NCBI GenBank assembly: GCA_964545075.1
Contig: CAZJFS010000177.1
Coordinates: forward strand, 1-9,036
Length of the DNA stretch: 9,036 bases
Direction of reading: 5' to 3'
DNA from: DAOPXV01 sp035352535
GTDB taxonomy: Bacteria > Muiribacteriota > UBA9980
Shown: one piece after another, positions 1-6,397 of the stretch
Layout: each line of letters starts with the position of its first letter
Position numbering within the stretch: position 1 is the stretch's first letter
The notes under the pieces: model-generated
Told to the model about the DNA's origin: nothing
The model's database searches: none
What the model saw: only the letters and a program-made list of their open reading frames with translations
Translations under genes and position numbers: made by a program

Positions 1-1
1 A

Positions 2-82
2 AAAATAACCTCGGAAGGCGAACATGTCAGGATCGGCCAGGTGACACGCACATGGCAAGAAGCAAGAAATATAGTGAAATAA
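2..82 (+). CDS. possible 3' end of a truncated upstream gene
   Basis: The frame starting at base 2 is open from the window edge to a TAA at 80-82 and gives a 26-residue tail ending in TWQEARNIVK. Its composition is protein-like, but the piece is too short to assign to a family. Another frame is open to a TAA at 115-117 and cannot be excluded, although it runs into the hairpin arm and has a less natural composition. A strong terminator-type hairpin follows about 33 bases after the stop, as expected at the end of a gene. The call rests on open frame and context only. Confidence 0.25.
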   Translation, partial: KITSEGEHVRIGQVTRTWQEARNIVK

Positions 83-126
83 AGCGGTGTAAAAAAACGT
101 CTCCCGTGACGGATTAAAGCGGTGTA
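80..126. repeat. 12-bp direct repeat flanking the terminator arm
   Basis: TAAAGCGGTGTA occurs at 80-91 and again at 115-126, 35 bases apart. The second copy is the 5' arm of the hairpin at 116-156. The first copy is equally complementary to the hairpin's 3' arm (148-156), so two alternative pairings exist. The copies could also be a protein-binding pair. No function is proven. Confidence 0.6.
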
Positions 127-167
127 TGAAGCGGATAACGCTCTATGCACCGCTTTTTTTATTTTTT
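116..167 (+). terminator. strong rho-independent terminator-type hairpin
   Basis: Nine perfect pairs join 116-124 (AAAGCGGTG) to 148-156 (CACCGCTTT). The stem continues through two G-U wobbles and one A-C mismatch to an AGCG/CGCT top with loop GATAA (134-138). The 3' arm runs into seven T (154-160), one A and six more T. This is a textbook intrinsic terminator. It ends only four bases before the ribosome binding site of the gene at 184, so it is either the end of the preceding transcript or an attenuator in that gene's leader. Confidence 0.85.
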
Positions 168-183
168 GAAAGGAGGGAAAGCA

Positions 184-408
184 TTGAATGAAAAAGAATT
201 TTTCAAAAAAATAGAATATACGGTTAATAAAAGTTTTCGCTTTAAATCACCACACGACATTGACCCAACAACGCAGGAACAAATAATATTCTGTGGATTG
301 TCTTTAGTCGAAAAGATAACGGCGATAAACGAAATCATCACTCTTATAAAAAACGTTGGGCCAACAGAAATTACAATGGCGGTATTAAACAAATACTTCA
401 ATCACTGA
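184..408 (+). CDS. hypothetical 74-aa protein, TTG start
   Basis: I do not recognise the family. The start chosen is TTG at 184, preceded by AGGAGGG (171-177) at about 6-base spacing. An in-frame ATG at 145 exists but lies inside the 3' half of the terminator hairpin and has no ribosome binding site. The protein is small and probably helical, with a basic N-terminal third and a hydrophobic segment around ITAINEIITLIKNVG that is too short and too charged at its edges for a confident membrane helix. Its TGA overlaps the end of the convergent zinc ribbon gene by seven bases. No promoter fits between the hairpin and the ribosome binding site, so expression would need read-through of, or initiation upstream of, the hairpin. 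An overlapping minus-strand frame (159-401) lacks a comparable ribosome binding site. Confidence 0.6.
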   Translation: MNEKEFFKKIEYTVNKSFRFKSPHDIDPTTQEQIIFCGLSLVEKITAINEIITLIKNVGPTEITMAVLNKYFNH

Positions 409-599
409 TTTAATTTTCTGCCGCAATGAATACAATAATCAAAATCCTCCGAATAAAAAGGCATTTTGCAATTTTTATTTGTGCATTCCCTAATTAAAAC
501 GCTGCCGCATTTCCCGCAATGCTTGGCGCCGGTATTTGAATTATATGCACATTTGCAATGAAAGCACAAATAAAAAGAATCAGCTTTTTTATTAGACAT
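402..599 (-). CDS. double zinc ribbon protein, 65 aa
   Basis: This is the only convincing minus-strand gene. The start is ATG at 599, with GAGGTG (611-606) about six bases before it; a GTG at 608 is in frame but overlaps that ribosome binding site. The protein carries four Cys pairs: C12-X2-C15, C28-X2-C31 (CGKCG), C39-X4-C44 and C56-X2-C59 (CIHCGRK). That is the layout of two stacked zinc ribbons, a fold used in small nucleic-acid or protein-binding adaptors. It is convergent with the 74-aa gene, overlapping at the stop codons, and divergent from the long plus-strand operon whose first start lies 56 bases away. The opposed orientation may mean separate control, for example an early regulator or a cargo gene. 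The fold assignment is from Cys spacing only, and the target is unknown. Confidence 0.75.
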   Translation of the reverse strand: MSNKKADSFYLCFHCKCAYNSNTGAKHCGKCGSVLIRECTNKNCKMPFYSEDFDYCIHCGRKLNQ

Positions 600-655
600 T
601 GATATCACCTCGCGAAGAGTTTAGCAAACAAATCAATTGAAAAGGAAGTGTACGA

Positions 656-1573
656 ATGCCCAAAAGAAAAAAAGACCCTCAGTATGATTATGATGAACCT
701 AAACATGATGACAAATCTTTAACTCGAAAAGAATTTTGTAAAGAATGTAAAACGAAGGATTGCGATAATTGCAATTCAAAACAGGACGTCTCCGGAGAAA
801 ATGAAAACGCAGACAAATCGGCCGATATCCCCGAAAAAACAAAAGATGGCCCGAAGGTTGAAACGTTACCCGACATCCCTGCCGAGTATGTCAACTATCG
901 CGTAACGCTTCGAGATCTACTCCGCGAAAAAGACGGCCTCGAATATCGTATCTCAAGTCTTAAAACACAGTTAAAAGCCGCTGATAAGGCTATCGAAACG
1001 CTTAACAAAGAATTTGTAAGCGGTGAATATACCGGCGAGCTTTTCAGCAACGGTAAAGGTAACGCTTCCGATATGGCGCCGGGGTTTATGACAAAGCGTG
1101 AGGATGGTCCAGACTTCGGTGAGTTCCTTGTATTGGCCGGCGAATCTTTTTCATTCATCGACGAACACGTGGCACCCGCTACAAATATCTTTCACGCTGC
1201 GCTCCTGGACTTCGTGACCTCAAATCCGGACTCCGCAACAGCAAAGCTTTTATATCACAAGGTATCTTTCGTAAAACTCGAAGAGGGCGACGAAGATTAC
1301 GATACTTTCGAACTCCCCGCCCTTGACGATCGCTCGGACTTTTTAACTGCATTCGTGCCCGTTGAGGATCGCGCAAAATATAACGAAGTCATGGCGAAAT
1401 GGTCAAAGAAGATTGAGGAAGCCGGAGAGAAAGAAGACGAAGAAAAAGAGAACAAAAACAATGACGGCGAAGAATCCGGCACGCCGGTTCTGGACCATTT
1501 TCTCGAAAAAAAGAAACAGATGGACGCAGAAAAGGAAGCGGCAAAAGCCAAGAAAAAAGCGGCACGAGAATAG
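656..1573 (+). CDS. acidic protein with N-terminal Cys cluster and coiled coil
   Basis: I do not recognise this 305-aa protein. The ATG at 656 is preceded by AAGGAAG. In order it shows a charged N-terminus; a compact C28-X2-C31-X4-C36-X2-C39 cluster (CKECKTKDCDNC) suited to one zinc ion; a Ser/Asp/Glu-rich linker; a likely coiled coil at about 85-120; a more globular centre at about 145-250 rich in Phe, Leu and Asp; and a Lys/Glu-rich, probably disordered tail ending in a Lys/Ala repeat. It begins the long plus-strand operon and is followed 21 bases later by the Mu-type DNA-binding protein. The highly charged ends and zinc cluster suggest a nucleic-acid or protein-interaction role near recombination and replication, but that is inference. 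Frames overlapping its 3' half are shadows created by Lys/Glu-rich codons. Confidence 0.8.
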   Translation: MPKRKKDPQYDYDEPKHDDKSLTRKEFCKECKTKDCDNCNSKQDVSGENENADKSADIPEKTKDGPKVETLPDIPAEYVNYRVTLRDLLREKDGLEYRISSLKTQLKAADKAIETLNKEFVSGEYTGELFSNGKGNASDMAPGFMTKREDGPDFGEFLVLAGESFSFIDEHVAPATNIFHAALLDFVTSNPDSATAKLLYHKVSFVKLEEGDEDYDTFELPALDDRSDFLTAFVPVEDRAKYNEVMAKWSKKIEEAGEKEDEEKENKNNDGEESGTPVLDHFLEKKKQMDAEKEAAKAKKKAARE

Positions 1574-1594
1574 TTTAAAAGAGGAGTGAACATA

Positions 1595-2110
1595 TTGAGC
1601 AGTGAATATACTGTCAAACAAATTGCTGATGCGACAAAACAACCAAAACATGCAATAAGGTTTGTTTTAAAGCAGATTAAACCTACAATACACGAAGAAA
1701 TCCACCCAACCTTACAGTTTTATAAATTCGAAGATCTTCCTGAGAAATACAGAATGGCTTTACAACCAACACACACAGATAAAAGCGGTCATACTTCTTT
1801 CGGCTGCGGAACAATACCCGCGTTTTCAACCGAAACATCGAAATCCCAAAAGCAAACTCCACCCGAGATTATCGACGAGAAATTCGACAGACCCGAAACC
1901 GTGCCTGTTTTTCCGGATAATTCTGGTGAAGTACACGATGTTGATATACCGCCTGCCGAGGACAATTCAACAATATATGAAGACAGCGCTCCACCCGTCG
2001 GAGCCTTGCCCGAACTCACTCCGGAGCTAATATACGCTTTTAAGGATGTTTTCGGGGCGGATGATACAAAGAATATTTTGCGAAATAATTATCAAATAAA
2101 TCCCAGCTAA
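1595..2110 (+). CDS. protein with Mu-type winged-helix DNA-binding domain
   Basis: The start is TTG at 1595, eight bases after GAGGAG (1581-1586). The in-frame GTG at 1586 overlaps that ribosome binding site and is rejected. The 171-aa product begins EYTVKQIADATKQPKHAIRF and, near residues 41-56, has FYKFEDLPEKYRMAL. This pattern, a helix-turn-helix followed by an aromatic-x-x-x-x-LP-x-x-x-R-x-x-L wing end, resembles the N-terminal DNA-binding domain shared by Mu transposase MuA and Mu repressors. No DDE catalytic region follows. Residues about 60-140 are Pro/Asp/Ser/Thr-rich and likely disordered, and a short helical C-terminus (about 140-171) ends the protein. This fits a small sequence-specific DNA-binding regulator or a transposase N-terminus reused without its catalytic core. 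The family match is from memory of the motif, not a search. Confidence 0.7.
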   Translation: MSSEYTVKQIADATKQPKHAIRFVLKQIKPTIHEEIHPTLQFYKFEDLPEKYRMALQPTHTDKSGHTSFGCGTIPAFSTETSKSQKQTPPEIIDEKFDRPETVPVFPDNSGEVHDVDIPPAEDNSTIYEDSAPPVGALPELTPELIYAFKDVFGADDTKNILRNNYQINPS

Positions 2111-2136
2111 AAAAGAAAAGCCGCTGTTAAGCGGCT
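2109..2136 (-). terminator. hairpin reading as an intrinsic terminator on the minus strand
   Basis: AGCCGCT (2119-2125) and AGCGGCT (2130-2136) form seven perfect pairs around loop GTTA. On the minus strand the hairpin is followed by TTTCTTTTTT (2118-2109), a terminator signature. On the plus strand no T-run follows. An outer TCCCAG (2101-2106)/CTGGGA (2141-2146) pair could extend the structure. It overlaps the stop of the Mu-type gene and would stop antisense transcription arriving from the YqaJ side. Confidence 0.55.
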
Positions 2137-2196
2137 GAATCTGGGAATTGTGAAACGAAGATATTATAACCGAATTTAAAAGGAGTGTCAATAAAA

Positions 2197-3150
2197 ATGA
2201 ATAATATGTCTGCGATAGTTTTAGCAGATACTACGGCAATGAGCCGTGAACACTGGCTCGAAGAACGCAAGCGCGGCATTGGTGGAAGCGAAGCCGGAAC
2301 GATCATCAACGTAGATTCTTACAAAACAAAACGTGGTCTTTGGCTTGAAAAAACCGGCAAGATAGAACCCGAACCAGCCGGTGAACCAGCCGAAGTGGGA
2401 ATACTTATGGAACCTGTTATCGATATTTTATTTCAACGCCGCACCGGAATAAAAACCGCCGAATACAAAGTTCTTTTACAGCATCGCGAATATCCGTGGA
2501 TGCTAGCAAATCTTGACCGCGTAATCCCGGGCGAACGCATAGGTGCGGAGTATAAAAACGTTTCACTTCGTAAAGCTAACGAATGGGAAGGCGACGAGAT
2601 TCCGGATAAACATTATGCGCAATGTCAGCACTATATGGCCGTTACCGGATACGAAAAATGGTACATCGCCGCTCTTATAAACGGAAATCATCTGGTGAAT
2701 AAACTCATACCGCGCAACGATCAATTTATTGATTTTCTCATTGAAGAGGAATACGCCTTTTGGAATTGTGTAGAAACAGACACCATGCCAGACGGAGCCT
2801 TTTCTAAAGACCTTTTAAAACTGCTTTATCCCGAAACGAATGGCGCGATTATAACGTTGCCAGAAATTTCAACCGAATATTCCGAACAATTTAAAATCGC
2901 GAAAGCAAACGAAAAAGAAGCAAAATTGGAAGCCGAACGATTTCAAGTTGCGTTATGCGGAATGCTTGGCGAAGCATATAAAGGGTTGACGCCTGATGGT
3001 CTTTTCGAACTCACATGGTCGCAGGTAAATCCAAAACCCAAATTCAACGAAGAACGCTTCGCGGTAGAGCAGCCTGACATTTTTCAAAAATACCTCGAAG
3101 CGGCAAAACCTTATAGAAAATTTGCATGCAAAAAATTGAAGGGGGAGTAA
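2197..3150 (+). CDS. YqaJ-family viral recombinase exonuclease
   Basis: The 317-aa protein matches the YqaJ/lambda-exonuclease branch of the PD-(D/E)xK nuclease superfamily, whose members digest double-stranded ends to leave single strands for a partner annealing protein. Visible motifs in order are GIGGSEAG (residues 27-34), GILMEPVI with E72, LANLDRVI with the metal-binding D107, AEYKNVS with E118 and K120 (the E-x-K catalytic pair), and QCQHYMAVTG with Q144 and Y146. The C-terminal third adds a helical region after the nuclease core. The start is ATG at 2197 after AGGAG at 2181-2185; an in-frame GTG at 2185 overlaps this ribosome binding site. The stop is two bases before the RecT start, the classic paired arrangement. 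All catalytic residues I can identify are intact. Confidence 0.93.
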   Translation: MNNMSAIVLADTTAMSREHWLEERKRGIGGSEAGTIINVDSYKTKRGLWLEKTGKIEPEPAGEPAEVGILMEPVIDILFQRRTGIKTAEYKVLLQHREYPWMLANLDRVIPGERIGAEYKNVSLRKANEWEGDEIPDKHYAQCQHYMAVTGYEKWYIAALINGNHLVNKLIPRNDQFIDFLIEEEYAFWNCVETDTMPDGAFSKDLLKLLYPETNGAIITLPEISTEYSEQFKIAKANEKEAKLEAERFQVALCGMLGEAYKGLTPDGLFELTWSQVNPKPKFNEERFAVEQPDIFQKYLEAAKPYRKFACKKLKGE

Positions 3151-3152
3151 TC

Positions 3153-4382
3153 ATGGCGAACGTAAACGGAGACAACAAAAATCTTATGAACAAAGGCGCA
3201 AATTTACCGGCCGTAACCACACCGCCCAAAACGATAAACGATTTTATAAAAGAAATGGGCCCCGAGATCGCCAGAGCGGTTCCGAAACACGTCAGTCCGG
3301 ACAGAATAACCAGAATCGCGCTTACGGCTTTCAGGACCAACCCTAAACTGCTCGAATGCGAAAGAAACAGCCTTCTCGCTGGAATCATGACCGGCGCGCA
3401 GCTTGGTCTCGAACTCAATACCCCGCTCGGACATGCGTATTTAATCCCAAGAAAAAGAAAATTCAAAGTCGGTAACGAATGGAAATCTGTAATGGAAGCG
3501 CAGTTTCAGCTCGGTTATCAGGGGATCATTGACCTGGCTTATCGCGCAGGAACCTATACCGACCTTTACGTTGATGAGGTTTACGCAAACGACACATTCG
3601 TTTACCGTCTCGGACTTCGTCGCGACCTCGATCACATACCTTGCGAAAACGAAGATCGCGGCGAGCTCACGCACATCTACGCGGTTTATCATACTAAAAA
3701 CGGCGGCTTCGATTTTCAGGTCTGGTCCGTTGGAAAGATACTTGCTCATGCCAAGAAATATTCTGATCTCTGGGATAAAAAAGAACTGTGTTGGGTTGGC
3801 GGCGAGAAATGCGCTTGGGTTGCTAATTTCGTCGGTATGGGAAAGAAAACCGTACTGAAAGCGCTTCTGAAATTCGCGCCGAAATCAATTGAATTCTCCG
3901 CAGAACTCGACACCGATGAAAAAATCAAGAAAGAGATCGCGCCGAATATGCTCGAAGTTCCTGCGATTGAATATAAAGAAACGGCAGTTCTCGAAGATAA
4001 AACCGAAAGCGAAGCCACACAGCGCGAGCCCGAAAAAATCAGTGAAGTTTTAAATAAGAAGCTTGACGAAATGGCCGACACAGGCGAATCGGTCGCGGTT
4101 TTTACAACAAAGGAACTTTTAAACGAAACACAGAAACCCGCCGAGCCCCAGCCCTGGACAATCGACCGAATCAACGAGCTTATAGCGAAGTCAAACCCGC
4201 TCAGACTGAGCATCGGCGTGAAACGCCTAACACCGGCCGAGTTCGTTCCTGTCATTGAAAAACATAACGGCGACCTTCGGGCGATCGTAGCCGAAATTGA
4301 AACGATGGCCGCGAAGCCGGCGCCGGAATCAAAACAACCTGCAATGGCCGGAGCGAATATTCCTTCGAAAGCTGATTTCTAA
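3153..4382 (+). CDS. recT: RecT-family single-strand annealing protein with C-terminal extension
   Basis: The protein promotes annealing and strand exchange of single-stranded DNA exposed by its exonuclease partner. The RecT core runs from about residue 30 to 260. It contains LTAFRTNPKLLEC, SLLAGIMTGAQLGLELNTPLGHAYLIP (shown here as two adjoining blocks, SLLAGIMTGAQ and LGLELNTPLGHAYLIP), the FQLGYQGIIDLAYRAG block, and the aromatic/Lys motif from W222 through MGKKTVLKALLK to P243, all typical of the family. The start is ATG at 3153, five bases after GGGGGAG (3141-3147), which itself overlaps the YqaJ stop. At 409 aa it is clearly longer than the roughly 270-300 aa usual for the family. Residues about 261-409 form an acidic linker followed by a small helical segment (about 335-385) and a tail ending IPSKADF. 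The extension may bind a partner such as the ATPase, a zinc protein or a single-strand binding protein; that role is inference. Confidence 0.93.
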   Translation: MANVNGDNKNLMNKGANLPAVTTPPKTINDFIKEMGPEIARAVPKHVSPDRITRIALTAFRTNPKLLECERNSLLAGIMTGAQLGLELNTPLGHAYLIPRKRKFKVGNEWKSVMEAQFQLGYQGIIDLAYRAGTYTDLYVDEVYANDTFVYRLGLRRDLDHIPCENEDRGELTHIYAVYHTKNGGFDFQVWSVGKILAHAKKYSDLWDKKELCWVGGEKCAWVANFVGMGKKTVLKALLKFAPKSIEFSAELDTDEKIKKEIAPNMLEVPAIEYKETAVLEDKTESEATQREPEKISEVLNKKLDEMADTGESVAVFTTKELLNETQKPAEPQPWTIDRINELIAKSNPLRLSIGVKRLTPAEFVPVIEKHNGDLRAIVAEIETMAAKPAPESKQPAMAGANIPSKADF

Positions 4383-4396
4383 ACATCGGAGGCGGT

Positions 4397-4828
4397 ATGA
4401 TAACTAAGAAAGTCAATCGCTATTATTGCGAATACTGCAAAAAGGCCGGATGCAATAAGTTTTATATGGAGCGCCATGAAAAACATTGCACGGCAAATCC
4501 GAACCGAAAATGCCGGATGTGTGCTTATGCCGAGCTCGAGCAGACGAAGATCACGGACGAAATTTTGTCGATCATTCCGGACCCGAACATACACGCTGGA
4601 AAAGCCGAATATTGGGATGGCGAGGAAATGTCTGATATTTATGAAAAAATGCTTCACGAGGCAATGGACAAAATAAGCCCAATGATTAATGGCTGCCCCG
4701 CCTGTATGCTTTCGGTTATAAGACTGGCGCGTAAAAAATACAATCGAGAAATCGATTTTCCTTTCAACTACAAAAACGAAGCAGAATCATTTTTGGAAGA
4801 TCATAAAGAACATCCTGGAATTTATTAA
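4397..4828 (+). CDS. zinc-finger protein, 143 aa
   Basis: The family is unrecognised, but the metal sites are clear. C11-X2-C14-X12-H27-X3-C31 is spaced like a classical zinc finger with a C2HC ligand set. C39-X2-C42 and C100-X2-C103 (CPAC) could form a second site bridging the ends of the domain. The start is ATG at 4397 with GGAGG (4387-4391) upstream. It lies 14 bases after RecT, so it is almost certainly co-transcribed with the exonuclease/annealing pair. A role as a DNA-binding or partner-recruiting accessory is plausible but unproven. A hairpin follows 11 bases after its stop. Confidence 0.8.
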   Translation: MITKKVNRYYCEYCKKAGCNKFYMERHEKHCTANPNRKCRMCAYAELEQTKITDEILSIIPDPNIHAGKAEYWDGEEMSDIYEKMLHEAMDKISPMINGCPACMLSVIRLARKKYNREIDFPFNYKNEAESFLEDHKEHPGIY

Positions 4829-4839
4829 TAACAACAACA

Positions 4840-4861
4840 GGGCCGGGAAAACTCCCGGCCC
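4840..4861 (+). promoter_or_regulatory. 9-bp perfect GC-rich hairpin next to a ribosome binding site
   Basis: GGGCCGGGA (4840-4848) pairs perfectly with TCCCGGCCC (4853-4861) around loop AAAC. No T-run follows, so it is not a normal terminator. AAAGGA (4863-4868), the ribosome binding site of the next gene, begins two bases after the stem. It could stabilise a processed mRNA end, keep the ribosome binding site open, or cause partial termination. Confidence 0.6.
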
Positions 4862-4877
4862 GAAAGGATAACAAAAA

Positions 4878-5690
4878 ATGAATAAAAACGCATATTTACT
4901 GAATGGTCAACAGGTTCAAATACACGAAAAAACGACCAAGGGTTTTCTCGTTAGTAAAATTTACGAATGCGAAAATCGCGAACCTGTCTTTGATAATCGC
5001 GTTATTTTCGTTGAAAAGGTTTTTGAAAATGCGCCGACGGAAAAACTCGATGAACGCATTAAAAATCTTAACACCGAAATAGACAAACTTGACGAAGAAA
5101 AAAAACAGCTTGAAGCAAACAAAAAGCTTTTTGAAACCCAATTTAAAGCGGCCGAAGAAGATGTTAAAAAACAAATGGCGAAAATCAAACAATATCAAGC
5201 ATTGAAAAGGATCGAAAATTTTATTGAAGGCAAGATAACGCATTACGTTGTTGCGACTAAGTGGAAACTCGATCTTCTATCCTTTGAAGATACGAAAGCT
5301 AAAGAAGATTGGAATTACCGACAGCCAGGTTTCAAACTTCTTACTCTTTTCGGAAAAACGGGCGGCGACTTAGAATGGGGTCTTAACGAATACAAAGATG
5401 GCTCGGGTTGTAACTACACGATCATACCGTGTTGTTCATACGAAGAAGCAGTCGAAAAACTTAAAGAATATCTTATTCCCGAATTAATAAAAAACGCAGA
5501 TAGTGGCGATTTTGAACTGGCTGAAAAACACAAAATCGAAATCCCAGTTGAAGCTTTTGAAAAACGTAAAGCTAAATTAAAAAACGCATTTAAAAAACAA
5601 AAAACTGACGCTGAGGCTAAATTAGCAGAATGTAATAAAGAGCTAGAAAAACTTGAAATCGGAGGCATAACCAATGACCAAAAAACCTAA
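4878..5690 (+). CDS. coiled-coil protein of unknown function, 270 aa
   Basis: I do not recognise the family. ATG at 4878 follows AAAGGA by nine bases. The protein shows an N-terminal beta-rich stretch (about 1-50); a long charged coiled coil at about 54-112 with Leu/Ile heptad spacing (IKNLNTEIDKLDEEKKQLEA); a compact central region with aromatic and Cys residues (about 115-190, including GCNYTIIPCCSYEEAVE); and a second shorter coiled coil at about 225-262. The first coil could pair with the coiled coil of the downstream ATPase, or the protein could oligomerise. Its last 17 bases overlap the next start, suggesting coupled translation. Minus-strand frames across this gene are Lys/Glu shadow frames. 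Confidence 0.78.
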   Translation: MNKNAYLLNGQQVQIHEKTTKGFLVSKIYECENREPVFDNRVIFVEKVFENAPTEKLDERIKNLNTEIDKLDEEKKQLEANKKLFETQFKAAEEDVKKQMAKIKQYQALKRIENFIEGKITHYVVATKWKLDLLSFEDTKAKEDWNYRQPGFKLLTLFGKTGGDLEWGLNEYKDGSGCNYTIIPCCSYEEAVEKLKEYLIPELIKNADSGDFELAEKHKIEIPVEAFEKRKAKLKNAFKKQKTDAEAKLAECNKELEKLEIGGITNDQKT

Positions 5691-5943
5691 ACCCGAAGAT
5701 TTCGGCTGGCATACACAATGCGGATTTGACGATGAACCGAGCGGCTGGTGCCTTCCGGAAGGCAAAGAAAAATACGAAGAAGCCTTAAATAAATATATGA
5801 AGGAAACGCACCTTTGCGAACAATGCAGCCAGGAATATCCAACATGCTCCGCTAAAGATATTTTATTCGGCTGCGGTAAATGTAACGATAACGTTGTGGA
5901 ATGCGACGCTTTTAAAAACAAGGAGCATAAAAATGAAGCATAA
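5674..5943 (+). CDS. Cys-rich small protein, 89 aa
   Basis: ATG at 5674 has GGAGG (5660-5664) upstream, inside the end of the previous gene. After an N-terminal part with C16 and C26, the protein carries C48-X2-C51-X6-C58-X8-C67-X2-C70-X6-C77. The six Cys could bind one or two zinc ions, or an iron-sulfur cluster. Spacing favours a zinc-binding domain, and CGKC is a typical zinc knuckle. It overlaps the upstream gene by 17 bases and the downstream gene by 11. The family and target are unknown; it probably works with the neighbouring proteins. Confidence 0.75.
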   Translation: MTKKPKPEDFGWHTQCGFDDEPSGWCLPEGKEKYEEALNKYMKETHLCEQCSQEYPTCSAKDILFGCGKCNDNVVECDAFKNKEHKNEA

Positions 5944-6397
5944 CGCAGACAAACCTTTATTCATAACTGATTTTCGAAAAAATGTTCCAATAGAAAAAAA
6001 CAAAATATATTTGGTTATACACGCCGCGGAACAAATCACATCATCGGAATTTAGATCAAATTTTATAGGCAAATTAGTTGAATTTGTTTATGAAAATTCT
6101 TCTCGTGTTATCAGGCAATTAAAATTTGACGTTTCGAAAGACTTCAATGCTTCCAATATTTTTCAACCTGTAGAATCGATCTATCATATCGAGGAATTAC
6201 AGCCGCGTAGTAGCTTATGCAAATTTTGCGAAAGACCTTACGAAAAAGATCAGAACTATTGGAAATGCCCTAAACAAATGAAAAACAAGAAATTTTCTTT
6301 TAATTGCATCTCAGAATGCAATGATTTTAGGTTTCTTGCGAATAGTCAAATGAAAGCAGTTATTGAAAAAATGAAAATGGAGGAATCGAATAAATGA
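5933..6397 (+). CDS. small protein with C-terminal zinc-binding site, 154 aa
   Basis: The start chosen is ATG at 5933, with AAGGAG (5920-5924) upstream. An in-frame ATG at 5894 has no ribosome binding site and would overlap the upstream gene by 50 bases. Residues 1-90 look like a mixed alpha/beta domain (KNKIYLVIHAAEQ, FIGKLVEFVYENSSRVIRQL), with alternating hydrophobic strands as in small beta-barrel adaptors. The C-terminal part has C96-X2-C99-X12-C112-X12-C125-X3-C129, a plausible zinc site. Its TGA overlaps the ATPase start as ATGA, so translation of the two is likely coupled and the products may interact. The family is not recognised. Confidence 0.77.
   Translation: MKHNADKPLFITDFRKNVPIEKNKIYLVIHAAEQITSSEFRSNFIGKLVEFVYENSSRVIRQLKFDVSKDFNASNIFQPVESIYHIEELQPRSSLCKFCERPYEKDQNYWKCPKQMKNKKFSFNCISECNDFRFLANSQMKAVIEKMKMEESNK

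Noticed and set aside
41..75. Promoter from GTGACA (41-46) and TATAGT (70-75)
   Set aside because: Spacing of 23 bases is too long.
145..183. ATG at 145 as the start of the first plus-strand gene
   Set aside because: It lies within the 3' half of the terminator hairpin and has no ribosome binding site, while TTG at 184 has AGGAGGG at good spacing.
1362..1651. Open frames on both strands over the 3' end of the 305-aa gene
   Set aside because: They arise from Lys/Glu-rich codons read in other frames, give Arg/Lys- or Phe/Ser-rich low-complexity products, and lack credible ribosome binding sites.
2148..2170. Promoter before yqaJ (TATAAC at 2165-2170, TTGTGA at 2148-2153)
   Set aside because: The two boxes are only 11 bases apart and no alternative -35 box at 16-18 bases is recognisable.
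2185..2196. GTG at 2185 as the YqaJ start
   Set aside because: It overlaps the AGGAG ribosome binding site that properly serves ATG at 2197.
3529..4255. Alternative frames overlapping recT (plus 3529-3858, minus 3746-4255)
   Set aside because: They lie fully inside a confidently identified RecT gene and show no motifs of their own.
4896..5243. Phe-rich minus-strand frame opposite the coiled-coil gene
   Set aside because: It is the reverse complement of Lys/Glu codons, a typical shadow. The apparent hydrophobicity is an artefact.
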